A stretch of 64,000 bases of DNA from Marinobacterium iners (GTDB lineage Bacteria > Pseudomonadota > Gammaproteobacteria > Pseudomonadales > Balneatricaceae). Positions 35,300-43,174 of the stretch are shown here, piece after piece; within the stretch, counting starts at the first letter, position 1; each line of letters opens with the position of its first letter. A model generated the notes under the pieces. It had not been told where the DNA came from and searched no databases. It saw only the letters and a list, made by a program, of their open reading frames with translations. Position numbers and translations under genes: made by a program. Where the stretch lies: positions 558,001 through 622,000 of the forward strand of contig NZ_CP022297.1 in assembly GCF_017310015.1 (NCBI RefSeq), in the 5' to 3' direction.

Positions 35300-36190
35300 A
35301 TGGCAGACCAGAAAAAAGTTGTATTTGAGTACCTCGAGGCACTTTTGCAGGACCCTCAGGCTGACGAAGAGAAGGCTGTTGCAGAAGATAAAATGGAAAC
35401 GGGTGCAGCGACTGCAGTTGAGCCCGATGCCGTTAATCCGCCGATAGCTGAAGACGAACAGCCAGCAGAGGATGAGTCTGTTGTAGATGAGTCTGTTATA
35501 GCAACGGAAGATGAAGTGGTTGAGGTCGTGCAACCGACGGTAGAGATCACGCCTGCTGATTCCGTTATACAGGAAAGCGAGCCATCATTGCTCGAACCCG
35601 AACCCGAACCCGAACCCGAACCCGAACCCGAACCCGAACCCGAACCCGAACCCGAACCCGAACCCGAACCGGAACCGGAACCCGAACCGGAACCGGAACC
35701 GGAACCCGAACCGGAACCCGAGCCCGGTCTCGCACCTGAACCCGTTATACCGAAGGTGGCTTCAGGTGAGGAGATGAATTGCATACTGCTCGATATGCAC
35801 GGCCTGAAGCTGGCGGTACCGTTCGACTATGTGGAAGGGGCTCTGCAGCTGGAGTCGCTTTCACTGAGGCTTGATGGGCCGGAATGGGTCCTTGGCCGTT
35901 TCGGTGAAGAACCGGCCTGGACGCAGGTCGTGGACACTGCACGCTGGCTGATACCGGAGCGCTACAAACCGGAATACTCCAAGTATGCCGAGGTGATTAT
36001 CCTGAAAGGCCGCCGTTGGGCCATTGCCTGTGATGAGTTGGTCAAGTCGATACGTGTCGATACCCGTCAGATCAACTGGCATCAGGACAAAAGTCACCGC
36101 TCATGGCTGCTGGGTACCTACATGCCTGAGCGTTGTGCCATACTGGACATCGATCAACTGTTGCTCGAGTTTGAAGCCTGCAGTGTCTGA
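35300..36190 (+). CDS. parP: ParP-like chemotaxis protein with CheW-like domain
   Basis: The 296-residue product has an acidic disordered N-terminal half, including 22 Glu-Pro dipeptides at residues 99-142, and a C-terminal CheW-like domain at about 155-290. The domain has CILLDMHGLKLAVP, VVDTARWLIPERY and RSWLLGTYMPERCAILDI, which fit ParP better than a canonical CheW. ParP links ParC to CheA in the polar array. ATG 35300 has AGGGG about 8 bases upstream and lies 4 bases after parC. Confidence 0.85.
   Translation: MADQKKVVFEYLEALLQDPQADEEKAVAEDKMETGAATAVEPDAVNPPIAEDEQPAEDESVVDESVIATEDEVVEVVQPTVEITPADSVIQESEPSLLEPEPEPEPEPEPEPEPEPEPEPEPEPEPEPEPEPEPEPEPEPEPGLAPEPVIPKVASGEEMNCILLDMHGLKLAVPFDYVEGALQLESLSLRLDGPEWVLGRFGEEPAWTQVVDTARWLIPERYKPEYSKYAEVIILKGRRWAIACDELVKSIRVDTRQINWHQDKSHRSWLLGTYMPERCAILDIDQLLLEFEACSV
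35594..35725 (+). repeat. 22 tandem hexamers coding for Glu-Pro in parP
   Basis: The hexamer GAACCC (with GAACCG variants and a final GAGCCC) repeats 22 times without interruption, 132 bases in all. It keeps the reading frame because the unit is two codons. Hexanucleotide runs of this length are prone to slippage, and the shift to GAACCG in the 3' part shows the array is partly degenerate. Confidence 0.97.
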
Positions 36191-36236
36191 AGGCCGTGAA
36201 CCGTTTAGACAGATGGGGTAGACTCACCGGCTGTGC

Positions 36237-36686
36237 GTGAACATTGCTAATGGGCTGGGACCGGGTGTGGCCGAATATACGTCGATACTGTTGCTTGTGC
36301 TGACACTGACAGCTGTTCTGTCAGCGGTGATCTGCGTCTATGTACTGGTGCGCATCAAGCGGCAGGAGCGGCAGCAGCAGGCGCTGATCAATGTACTGCG
36401 GAATGAAATTCGCGCCATGACCAACGGCTCGATCGGCATGGGCAAACGCCTGCTGGCGATAGAGCGTACGCTCAACATAACGGTTGAGAAACAGCAGGAG
36501 CTGGAGAACCGTGATCCGGGCGTGCTGGCCTACAATCAGGCCGCCAAGCTTATGGAAATGGGGGCGTCGGTGGATGATCTGGTGCGCAACTGCGGTATCG
36601 GTCGTCCCGAAGCAGAGCTTATGGCGTTGCTTCACCGCGAGCTTCACACGACTCAAATGTTGCCGGAACAACATCAACGTCACTAG
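36237..36686 (+). CDS. DUF2802 protein of the chemotaxis operon
   Basis: The 149-residue product has one N-terminal membrane helix (about 15-38) followed by a coiled-coil segment and a conserved C-terminal helix-turn-helix-like stretch (AAKLMEMGASVDDLVRNCGIGRPEAELMALLHR). It matches the DUF2802 family, which closes the chemotaxis operon in Pseudomonas and Vibrio. The start is GTG 36237, with no strong ribosome site. Its last bases overlap the convergent FlhB-like gene by 4. Its function is not known. Confidence 0.82.
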   Translation: MNIANGLGPGVAEYTSILLLVLTLTAVLSAVICVYVLVRIKRQERQQQALINVLRNEIRAMTNGSIGMGKRLLAIERTLNITVEKQQELENRDPGVLAYNQAAKLMEMGASVDDLVRNCGIGRPEAELMALLHRELHTTQMLPEQHQRH

Positions 36687-36961
36687 ATGTTGCTGCCTGA
36701 CTGCTTGAGCCCGTAGGCGAAGGCAATCACTTCCGCGATGGCACGATACAGTGCCTCAGGTATTTCCTCACCCAATTCCAGACGAATCAATACCTCGATC
36801 AGCTCAGGGCTTTCATGGATATGGATGTCATGCTCCTGAGCTAGTGCCAGTATCTGCTCGGCGATCAGGCCTCTGCCCTTGGCCACTATCTTCGGTGCGG
36901 TCCCTTTTGCCTGGTCATAGCGCAGGGCTACGGCACTGCGTTTCGGGTTATGCTCGCTCAT
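36683..36961 (-). CDS. FlhB C-terminal-domain homologue (FlhX/YlqH-like)
   Basis: The 92-residue product corresponds to the FlhB cytoplasmic fragment only. It begins MSEHNPKRSAVALRYD, aligning with the segment of FlhB that follows its NPTH cleavage site, but Thr-His is replaced by Lys-Arg, so self-cleavage is not expected. The rest (KGTAPKIVAKGRGLIAEQI, HDIHIHESPELIEVL, GEEIPEALYRAIAEVIAF) aligns with the end of FlhB. Its start overlaps the FliK-like stop codon by 4 bases, so the two form an operon. It has no membrane segment and probably acts at the export gate. Confidence 0.9.
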   Translation of the reverse strand: MSEHNPKRSAVALRYDQAKGTAPKIVAKGRGLIAEQILALAQEHDIHIHESPELIEVLIRLELGEEIPEALYRAIAEVIAFAYGLKQSGSNI

Positions 36962-39900
36962 GTATGTACATCCACCAGTCGGCGCTGAACGTCAGTCAGC
37001 TCAGGTTGGCTTTGGCGCCCTTGGCGCGCCTGTAGCGTTTCAACCAAAAAACCCTTGCGATGCAAACCATCGCTGAAATCGTCGAGACGGCGCTCAATCT
37101 GGCGCAGGGTGGAAGCCTGCTCGGCCCAGAGTTGTACCTGCAGGCGCCACTCCTCACTCAGGCTTAAACGAGCATCGACACTGCCGTGTTGTTCAAGATC
37201 GAAATGCAGAGCCACACCCCAAAGGGTCTCGACTTCACCGTTACTGCTGCGCCTGCGCTGCTCGGTTATGGTCAGCTCAGCGTTATCGTGTTGATCTGCC
37301 TGACGGATCGGCAGGTCAAGGCGGTAGACACGCTCCTGAGTACCGTCTGGCTGGTCCTTCCACCCTTGCAAACTGCTGACCTGCTGGGTTGTGCTGCGAG
37401 CCTGAAGGGCTTCCACCAGACGTGTCATTTGCTGGCGTGCATCCGGTGGCAGTTGTTCCGCTGCTTTCAGCAGTTGGCCTAGTTGCTGCTTCAGGTCCGG
37501 CGTTGCGCCGCGCTCAGTACCCCCCCCTTGAGCCAGTCTGGATTCGGTCAACAGGCCACCCTGCTGCAGGTTGCGCTGAATTGCCTGTTCGGCATCGGCA
37601 CTGCCTGGGCTGACCGAGAACATGCTTAACATCGACTGCACCAGCTGGCCAATGGCCCCCTGACTGCGACCGGCCGGGCTTTGACTCAGCTGAACCAATT
37701 GGTTCAGGGCATCTCCAAACGGGATCTGGCGAGGCAATGCTTCGCGTAGTGCCAGTTGCATCTGCTGTTGTGCCGTGGCTTCCTGGGACGGGGTTGTGGG
37801 TATAGGGACTGGTTGCAGGTTGACCTGCTGTTCACTCACTCGAGTCAGGACCACCTGCTGCCCGCTGAGCAGGGGTTTTGGGCTGATCAGGTTGAGTGTC
37901 TGGTTGTTGAGATTAAGCCGGATCATATGGTTGTCGGCTTGTACCGGGACCTGTTTGCCAAGCGTTTGCAGTAGAGCCTGTCCCGTATGGCTGACGCTGG
38001 GCTGAGTAGTTGTTTGAGCTGTCTGGACAGCCGGGGAAGCAGATGTCGAAGCGCGCGCGGTACTGTCGGCTGGTGCAGTCTGAGTTTTGGCTGCGGTGTC
38101 GGGTGAAGTGGCCTGTGTGGTGGGTGCAGGCGCCACCGGGCGAGCCTCAGAACCTGCCGTTTGCGCCTGTGCTGCAGGGGGCTGGTTCGTCGGCGTGGTT
38201 GCTGAGGTGGCGGTACTGACCTGATTGACCGCGGATGACTGTAGCTGAGCCGAGTATACCTGCACCTGTGAGCTTATTGTCCCCGAGGGGGACATCTGTG
38301 TGGCCTGTGATGACGGTGTTGCCGAAGAAGGGGGCTGGCCTGTCACTGCACTGGCAGGTTGACGTGAACCGCTGGTTGCCTGCGCAGCAGGGCTTTCGCT
38401 GCGTGCAGGGGTTGGTGCATTCCCGGTCGGCTGCGTCTGACCCTGCAGCGGACTGTTGTTCATGCTTGTGGCGGGTGCATTGCCTCGAGTAGCTCCTTGT
38501 GAGACATTGCCGCCGGGTGACGGCTGGATAGAGTCTGTGGTCGGTCTGGCAGCCGTTTCGGCTGGCGCTGCTCCTGTTCCGAGTTGAAGTTGAGGGTCGG
38601 CTACGCCGGCAGGCTGACGTGAACCGCTGATAGCCTGTGCAGCAGGGCTTTCGCTGCGGGCAGGAGTTGGCGCATTGCTGGTCGGCTGCGTCTGACCCTG
38701 CAGCGGACTGTTGTTCCCGCTTGTGGCGGGTGCATTGCCTTGAGTTGCCCCTTGTGAGGTATTGCCACCGGTGGGCTGGGGATAGGCTGCGGTCGGTTTG
38801 GCAGCCGTTTCGGCTGGCGCTGTTCCTGTTCCGGGTTGAGGTTGAGTGTTGGCTACGCTGTCAGGCTGACGTGAACCGCTGGTTGCCTGTGCAGCAGGGC
38901 TTTCGCTGCGGGCAGGAGTTTGCGCATTGCTGGTCGGCTGCGTCTGACCCTGCAGCGGACTGTTGTTCCCGCTTGTGGCGGGTGCATTGCCTTGAGTTGC
39001 CCCTTGTGAGGCATTGCCACCGGGTGGCTGGGAATAGGCTGCGGTCGGTTTGGCAGCCGTTTCGGCTGGCGCTGTTCCTGTTCCGGGTTGAGGTTGAGTT
39101 TTGGCTACGCTGTCAGGCTGACGTGAACCGATGATGGTTGCCTGCGCAGCGGGGCTTTCGCTGCGGGCAGGGGTTGGTGCATTCCCGGTCGGTTGAGTCT
39201 GGCCCCGCAGCGGACTGTTGTTCCCGCTTGTGGCGGCTGCATTGGCCCTTTGTGAGACATTGCCGCCGGGTGGCGGCTGGGGAGAGTCTGCGGTCGGTTT
39301 GGTAGCCGTTTCGGCTGGGGCTGTTCCTGTTCCGAGTTGAGGTTGAGGGTTGGCTACGCCGGCAGACTGACGTGAACCGCTGGTTGCCTGCGCAGCAGGG
39401 CTTTCGCTGCGTGCAGGTGTTGGTGCATTGCCGGTCGGTTGTGTCCGACCTTGCAGCGAACTGTTGTTCCCGCTTGTGGTGGCTGCATTGCCTTGAGTTG
39501 CCCCTTGTGAGGTATTGCCACCGGGTGGTTGGGGATAGGCGGCAGCCGGTTTGGCAGAAGTTTCGGCTGGCGTTGTTCCTGTTCCGGGTTGAGGTTGAGT
39601 TTTGGCTACGCTGTCAGGCTGACGTGAACCGATGATGGTTGCCTGCGCAGCAGGGCTTTCGCTGCGTGCAGGTGTTGGTGCATTGCCGGTCGGTTGTGTC
39701 CGACCTTGCAGCGAACTGTTGTTCCCGCTTGTGGTGGCTGCATTGCCTTGAGTTGCCCCTTGTGAGGTATTGCCACCGGGTGGTTGGAGATAGGCGGCAG
39801 CCGGTTTGGCAGAAGTTTCGGCTGGCGTTGTTCCTGCTCCTGGTTGAGGGCTGGTTGCAGCGGCAGGCTGGCGTGGGATAACGGGCTCAGACCCGGTTAC

Positions 39901-40299
39901 CTGCGCATTTCGAGGCACGTTCAGGGGTAACAGCTGTTGCAGGCGAGCACCATCGGATGAGGTCAACTGCAGCGTCATGCTGCTTTGCGCGGCCGGGGTG
40001 GTGTTGCCTTGAACGTTTGGCTGCGCTGGTGCGGGCAAACGAATCTGCAACTCGCCCGTATTACCCCGCTGCAGTACGATGCGATCTCCCTGTGTCAAAG
40101 GAGCCTGGGTAGTCAATTCCAGCAGGCGGCTGTTGATCTCCACCTGAATACGGAAAACAGCCGCGTTACCCCCGCTGGCCGCTACGCTACGAACAGTCGC
40201 TGCCAGTTCACGCCCAGCCGCGGGCAGAAGACTGTCAGCACTGCCGCCCTTGCTGGTACCGGCTGCAGGTGTGGTAGAACTGGTGGTGGGTGTTAACAC
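36958..40299 (-). CDS. Giant FliK-like hook-length control protein with internal repeats
   Basis: The 1113-residue protein is mostly disordered and rich in Pro, Ala, Gln, Ser and Thr. Six repeats of 82-85 residues fill about residues 146-650, each ending near TPARSESPAAQA. A beta-rich module of about 45 residues occurs near the start (49-90) and again near 790-838. The C-terminal part (about 985-1100; YRLDLPIRQADQ, ALHFDLEQHGSVDARLSL) resembles the FliK switch domain. The start is GTG 40299 with GGGAG 8-12 bases upstream. Together with the FlhB-like gene it forms a second ruler/switch pair; the function is inferred. Confidence 0.85.
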   Translation of the reverse strand: MLTPTTSSTTPAAGTSKGGSADSLLPAAGRELAATVRSVAASGGNAAVFRIQVEINSRLLELTTQAPLTQGDRIVLQRGNTGELQIRLPAPAQPNVQGNTTPAAQSSMTLQLTSSDGARLQQLLPLNVPRNAQVTGSEPVIPRQPAAATSPQPGAGTTPAETSAKPAAAYLQPPGGNTSQGATQGNAATTSGNNSSLQGRTQPTGNAPTPARSESPAAQATIIGSRQPDSVAKTQPQPGTGTTPAETSAKPAAAYPQPPGGNTSQGATQGNAATTSGNNSSLQGRTQPTGNAPTPARSESPAAQATSGSRQSAGVANPQPQLGTGTAPAETATKPTADSPQPPPGGNVSQRANAAATSGNNSPLRGQTQPTGNAPTPARSESPAAQATIIGSRQPDSVAKTQPQPGTGTAPAETAAKPTAAYSQPPGGNASQGATQGNAPATSGNNSPLQGQTQPTSNAQTPARSESPAAQATSGSRQPDSVANTQPQPGTGTAPAETAAKPTAAYPQPTGGNTSQGATQGNAPATSGNNSPLQGQTQPTSNAPTPARSESPAAQAISGSRQPAGVADPQLQLGTGAAPAETAARPTTDSIQPSPGGNVSQGATRGNAPATSMNNSPLQGQTQPTGNAPTPARSESPAAQATSGSRQPASAVTGQPPSSATPSSQATQMSPSGTISSQVQVYSAQLQSSAVNQVSTATSATTPTNQPPAAQAQTAGSEARPVAPAPTTQATSPDTAAKTQTAPADSTARASTSASPAVQTAQTTTQPSVSHTGQALLQTLGKQVPVQADNHMIRLNLNNQTLNLISPKPLLSGQQVVLTRVSEQQVNLQPVPIPTTPSQEATAQQQMQLALREALPRQIPFGDALNQLVQLSQSPAGRSQGAIGQLVQSMLSMFSVSPGSADAEQAIQRNLQQGGLLTESRLAQGGGTERGATPDLKQQLGQLLKAAEQLPPDARQQMTRLVEALQARSTTQQVSSLQGWKDQPDGTQERVYRLDLPIRQADQHDNAELTITEQRRRSSNGEVETLWGVALHFDLEQHGSVDARLSLSEEWRLQVQLWAEQASTLRQIERRLDDFSDGLHRKGFLVETLQARQGRQSQPELTDVQRRLVDVHT
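38340..39860 (-). repeat. Six tandem repeats of 246-255 bases in the FliK-like gene
   Basis: The anchor GGCTTTCGCT occurs at 38391, 38646, 38898, 39153, 39399 and 39654, giving spacings of 255, 252, 255, 246 and 255 bases. The two copies nearest 39860 are almost identical to each other, and the copies around 38646 and 38898 form another close pair. Outer limits are approximate. Confidence 0.9.
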
Positions 40300-40329
40300 C
40301 GCATGACTCCCTGATATTGCATCTGGAAC

Positions 40330-40359
40330 CTGACGATCAAGTCTCTATCTGTATATAAT
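40330..40359 (+). promoter_or_regulatory. Candidate sigma-70 promoter of the ccm operon
   Basis: CTGACG at 40330-40335 and a perfect TATAAT at 40354-40359 are separated by 18 bases. Transcription would start near 40366, about 45 bases before the chosen ccmA start. This argues against ATG 40369 as the ccmA start codon. Confidence 0.5.
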
Positions 40360-40373
40360 GGCGCCTTAATGTG

Positions 40374-40381
40374 CTATCGGC
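40374..40381 (-). promoter_or_regulatory. Possible sigma-28 -10 element for the FliK-like/FlhB-like operon
   Basis: Read on the minus strand the sequence is GCCGATAG, 7 of 8 bases of the FliA -10 consensus, about 75 bases before the GTG start. The -35 region at the right distance (TTCAAAAA) is a poor match. The location is right, but the evidence is thin. Confidence 0.3.
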
Positions 40382-40410
40382 CAGCTCGGCGATTTTTGAA
40401 GGATAGAGGC

Positions 40411-41052
40411 TTGTCTGAACCCCTGCTCAAAGTAAGTCAGTTGTACTGTGAACGCGATGATCGGGTACTGTTCAGTCATCTTGATTTTGCGCTGTCTGCT
40501 GGCGAAATTGTTCAGATCGAAGGTCAGAATGGCAGCGGCAAGACTACGCTGCTGCGTATTCTCTGTGGTCTGTCACGCAATTATGAAGGCGAGATTCTCT
40601 GGCGGGGTGAGCCGGTTCAGGATGTGCGTGAGCAGTTTTGTCGTGAGATGCTCTATTTTGGTCACCAGGCAGGGGTCAAGGCGGTACTGACGCCTGAAGA
40701 AAACCTGCGCTGGTATGCTGCCCTGCAGCCCAGTATTGCCGCAGCCGATATTCAGGCGGCTCTGGAGCGGGTGGGGCTGCGCGGTTACGAAGATGTTCCC
40801 TGTCATTCGCTTTCGGCCGGGCAAAATAGACGCGTCAGTCTGGCCAGATTGTATCTCAGTCGTGCACCACTTTGGATTCTGGACGAACCCTTTACTGCGA
40901 TCGACAAGCAAGGGGTGGCAGCCAAGGAAAAACTGTTGCTTGAGCATGCCCGCCGAGGTGGTAGCGTGATTTTGACGACGCATCACGAGCTGGGCATCGA
41001 GGGGCCGGTACGTAAAATCAATCTTGATCAGCTGGCGGGAACTTCAGCATGA
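40411..41052 (+). CDS. ccmA: Heme exporter ATP-binding protein CcmA
   Basis: The 213-residue ABC ATPase has Walker A GQNGSGKTT, the signature LSAGQNRRVSLARL and Walker B ILDEPFTAID. With CcmB it powers release of the heme-loaded CcmE chaperone. The start is taken as TTG 40411 because the product then begins like other CcmA proteins and the likely promoter ends just upstream; ATG 40369 would add 14 residues. The stop overlaps ccmB as ATGA. Confidence 0.93.
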   Translation: MSEPLLKVSQLYCERDDRVLFSHLDFALSAGEIVQIEGQNGSGKTTLLRILCGLSRNYEGEILWRGEPVQDVREQFCREMLYFGHQAGVKAVLTPEENLRWYAALQPSIAAADIQAALERVGLRGYEDVPCHSLSAGQNRRVSLARLYLSRAPLWILDEPFTAIDKQGVAAKEKLLLEHARRGGSVILTTHHELGIEGPVRKINLDQLAGTSA

Positions 41053-41762
41053 GCACAGGGACTAACCCCGATAACATGCAGAAAGTGTCAGCGCCGGCGT
41101 TGTTTATGGCCACCATGCGGCGCGAGTTTCTACTCTCGTTCAGACGAAAAAGTGACCTGGCGAACCCGCTGATCTTTTTTCTCATGGTGGCGACGCTGTT
41201 CCCGCTGGGGGTGAGTCCTGAATCCGGCTTTCTGGCTCAGCTAGCACCCGGGGTTGTATGGGTGGCTGCCCTGCTGGCAACCCTGCTGTCGATGGATGCC
41301 CTGTTTCGCTCGGACTATGAGGACGGCTCGCTGGAACAGCTGCTGCTTAGCCCACAGCCGCTGTTTGTGGTGGTGCTGGCGAAAGTCAGTGCCCACTGGT
41401 GCATGACCGGGTTGGCACTGACCGTGATGGCGCCCCTGCTGGCCGTGATGCTGTTTTTGCCTGCTGAAGGGATGCCAGGGCTGATGTTGAGCCTGCTTTT
41501 GGGAACACCCACGCTCAGCTTGGTGGGGGCTATCGGTGCTGCTTTGACGGTAGGGCTGAAAAAGGGCGGTGTATTGATCTCACTGCTGGTCTTGCCGCTG
41601 TATATCCCGGTACTGATCTTTGGTTCCAGTGCTGTGCAGGCTGCCGTAACGGGGTTGCCGCTGGGAGGATACCTCGCGCTTTTGGGCGCGCTGCTGGCGC
41701 TTGCGCTGGCGCTTGCGCCACTGGCTATTGCGGCCGCATTGCGGATCTCAATCAGTAGTTAA
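41049..41762 (+). CDS. ccmB: Heme exporter permease CcmB
   Basis: The 237-residue membrane protein has six predicted helices and the family features REFLLSFRRKSDLANPLIFF near the N-terminus and DYEDGSLEQLLLSP in a loop. It is the permease partner of CcmA. About 15 N-terminal residues before MATMRREF are longer than usual, so the true start could be an internal ATG. Confidence 0.94.
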   Translation: MSTGTNPDNMQKVSAPALFMATMRREFLLSFRRKSDLANPLIFFLMVATLFPLGVSPESGFLAQLAPGVVWVAALLATLLSMDALFRSDYEDGSLEQLLLSPQPLFVVVLAKVSAHWCMTGLALTVMAPLLAVMLFLPAEGMPGLMLSLLLGTPTLSLVGAIGAALTVGLKKGGVLISLLVLPLYIPVLIFGSSAVQAAVTGLPLGGYLALLGALLALALALAPLAIAAALRISISS

Positions 41763-41776
41763 CAAGAAGAGAGACT

Positions 41777-42532
41777 ATGGCTGACAAAAAATGGTTGCCG
41801 CGCTGGTTCTTCCAGCTTGCTTCACCTCGGTGGTGTTATCAGATCACCGGACGTCTATTGCCCTGGTTTCTGCTGGCAACCCTGATACTGCTGGCAGGGG
41901 GGACTGTCTGGTCGCTGTTGTTTGCCCCGGCAGACTATCAGCAGGGCAACAGTTTCCGCATCATCTATCTGCATGTCCCATCGGCCATTCTGGCGCAGTC
42001 GGCCTATATGTTGATGGCGGTAGCCGGAGCCATTGGTCTGATCTGGAAAATGAAGATGGCCGATATGGTACTCAAGTCGGCCGCACCGATCGGCGCCTCT
42101 ATGGCAGTACTGGCGTTGGCCACCGGCGCAATCTGGGGTAAGCCCACCTGGGGCTCATGGTGGGTCTGGGATGCACGCCTGACCTCCATGCTGATTCTGC
42201 TGTTTCTCTACTTGGGCATAATGGCACTGAACTCTGCGATCGAAAACGAGTCAACTGCTGCTCAGGCATCGGCCGTGCTGGCGCTGGTCGGGGTGGTCAA
42301 TATCCCGATTATCAAGTATTCGGTGGAGTGGTGGAATACGCTGCATCAGCCAGCCACGTTCAAACTGACAGAAAAACCGGCCATGCCGCCGGATATGTGG
42401 CTGCCGCTGCTGGTCATGGTGATTGGCTTTTACTGTTTTTTTGCAGTCAGCCTGATGCAGCGGCTGCGTAACGAAATAATCTGGCGCGAACGTCGTGCCA
42501 GTTGGGTTCGCGAACTACTGAATAAGCAGTGA
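41777..42532 (+). CDS. ccmC: Heme transfer protein CcmC
   Basis: The 251-residue membrane protein has six helices and the tryptophan-rich heme-binding motif WGSWWVWDARLTS in a periplasmic loop. Conserved His residues flank it in LHVPSAILAQ and TLHQPATF. CcmC hands heme to CcmE together with CcmD. AGAAGAGAG lies upstream of the ATG. Confidence 0.96.
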   Translation: MADKKWLPRWFFQLASPRWCYQITGRLLPWFLLATLILLAGGTVWSLLFAPADYQQGNSFRIIYLHVPSAILAQSAYMLMAVAGAIGLIWKMKMADMVLKSAAPIGASMAVLALATGAIWGKPTWGSWWVWDARLTSMLILLFLYLGIMALNSAIENESTAAQASAVLALVGVVNIPIIKYSVEWWNTLHQPATFKLTEKPAMPPDMWLPLLVMVIGFYCFFAVSLMQRLRNEIIWRERRASWVRELLNKQ

Positions 42533-42539
42533 GGTTCAG

Positions 42540-42716
42540 GTGAGTTTCAACAGTGTCTCCGAGTTTCTGGCCATGGGTGGACATGGTCTCTATGTTTGGC
42601 TCAGCTACGGTTTGGGGGCAGGCGTGATTGTAGCCAACCTGATCCTGCCGAAGTTGAGTCGTAACCGTCTGTTGGCGGAACAAAAACGCCGCCTGCGCCG
42701 GGAGGAAACCGCATGA
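42540..42716 (+). CDS. ccmD: Small heme exporter protein CcmD
   Basis: This is a short 58-residue gene. It reads MSFNSVSEFLAMGGHGLYVW, one membrane helix, then a basic tail ending RRLRREETA. The conserved Tyr and the helix followed by positive charges are typical of CcmD, which steadies the CcmC-CcmE heme complex. The start is GTG 42540, 8 bases after ccmC and next to an AGTGAGG ribosome site; the last bases overlap the ccmE ATG at 42713. Confidence 0.93.
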   Translation: MSFNSVSEFLAMGGHGLYVWLSYGLGAGVIVANLILPKLSRNRLLAEQKRRLRREETA

Positions 42717-43174
42717 CCCCAAAACGCAAACAGCGTCTGATAATTGTGATGTTCATTCTGGTAGGTGTAAGCGTGTCCGTAGGGCTGACGCTTTTTGCAC
42801 TGAACCAGAACATCAATCTGTTCTACTCACCCACCCAGATCGTCTCAGGTGAAGCACCTCAAAATACACGTATTCGTGCCGGTGGGATGGTGGTGGATGG
42901 CAGCGTCAAACGTGATCCCGATTCACTGTTCGTGCAATTTGACATTACCGACTATGACAAGACCGTGACGGTTGAATATGTTGGCATCCTGCCGGACCTG
43001 TTCCGTGAAGGGCAGGGAATTGTGGCTCAGGGCACGCTGAATGAGCGTGGTGTCCTGAATGCGGCTGAAGTTCTGGCCAAGCATGATGAAAACTACATGC
43101 CCCCCGAAGTGGCCGAAGCGCTGGCGAAGGCTGGTAAAATGCCGATGCCTGAGGGACAGGAGTTCAATAAATGA
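42713..43174 (+). CDS. ccmE: Heme chaperone CcmE
   Basis: The 153-residue product has an N-terminal membrane anchor (about 8-29) and a periplasmic beta-barrel domain. The heme-binding His is in VLAKHDENYMPPE, with the conserved Tyr nearby, as in the family. It carries heme from CcmC to the CcmFH ligase. The ATG overlaps the ccmD stop codon region. Confidence 0.97.
   Translation: MTPKRKQRLIIVMFILVGVSVSVGLTLFALNQNINLFYSPTQIVSGEAPQNTRIRAGGMVVDGSVKRDPDSLFVQFDITDYDKTVTVEYVGILPDLFREGQGIVAQGTLNERGVLNAAEVLAKHDENYMPPEVAEALAKAGKMPMPEGQEFNK

Noticed and set aside
35356..35784. Gly-Ser repeat protein on the minus strand opposite parP
   Set aside because: It is the antisense of the Glu-Pro microsatellite (GGGTTC read as Gly-Ser), with no ribosome site and no domain.
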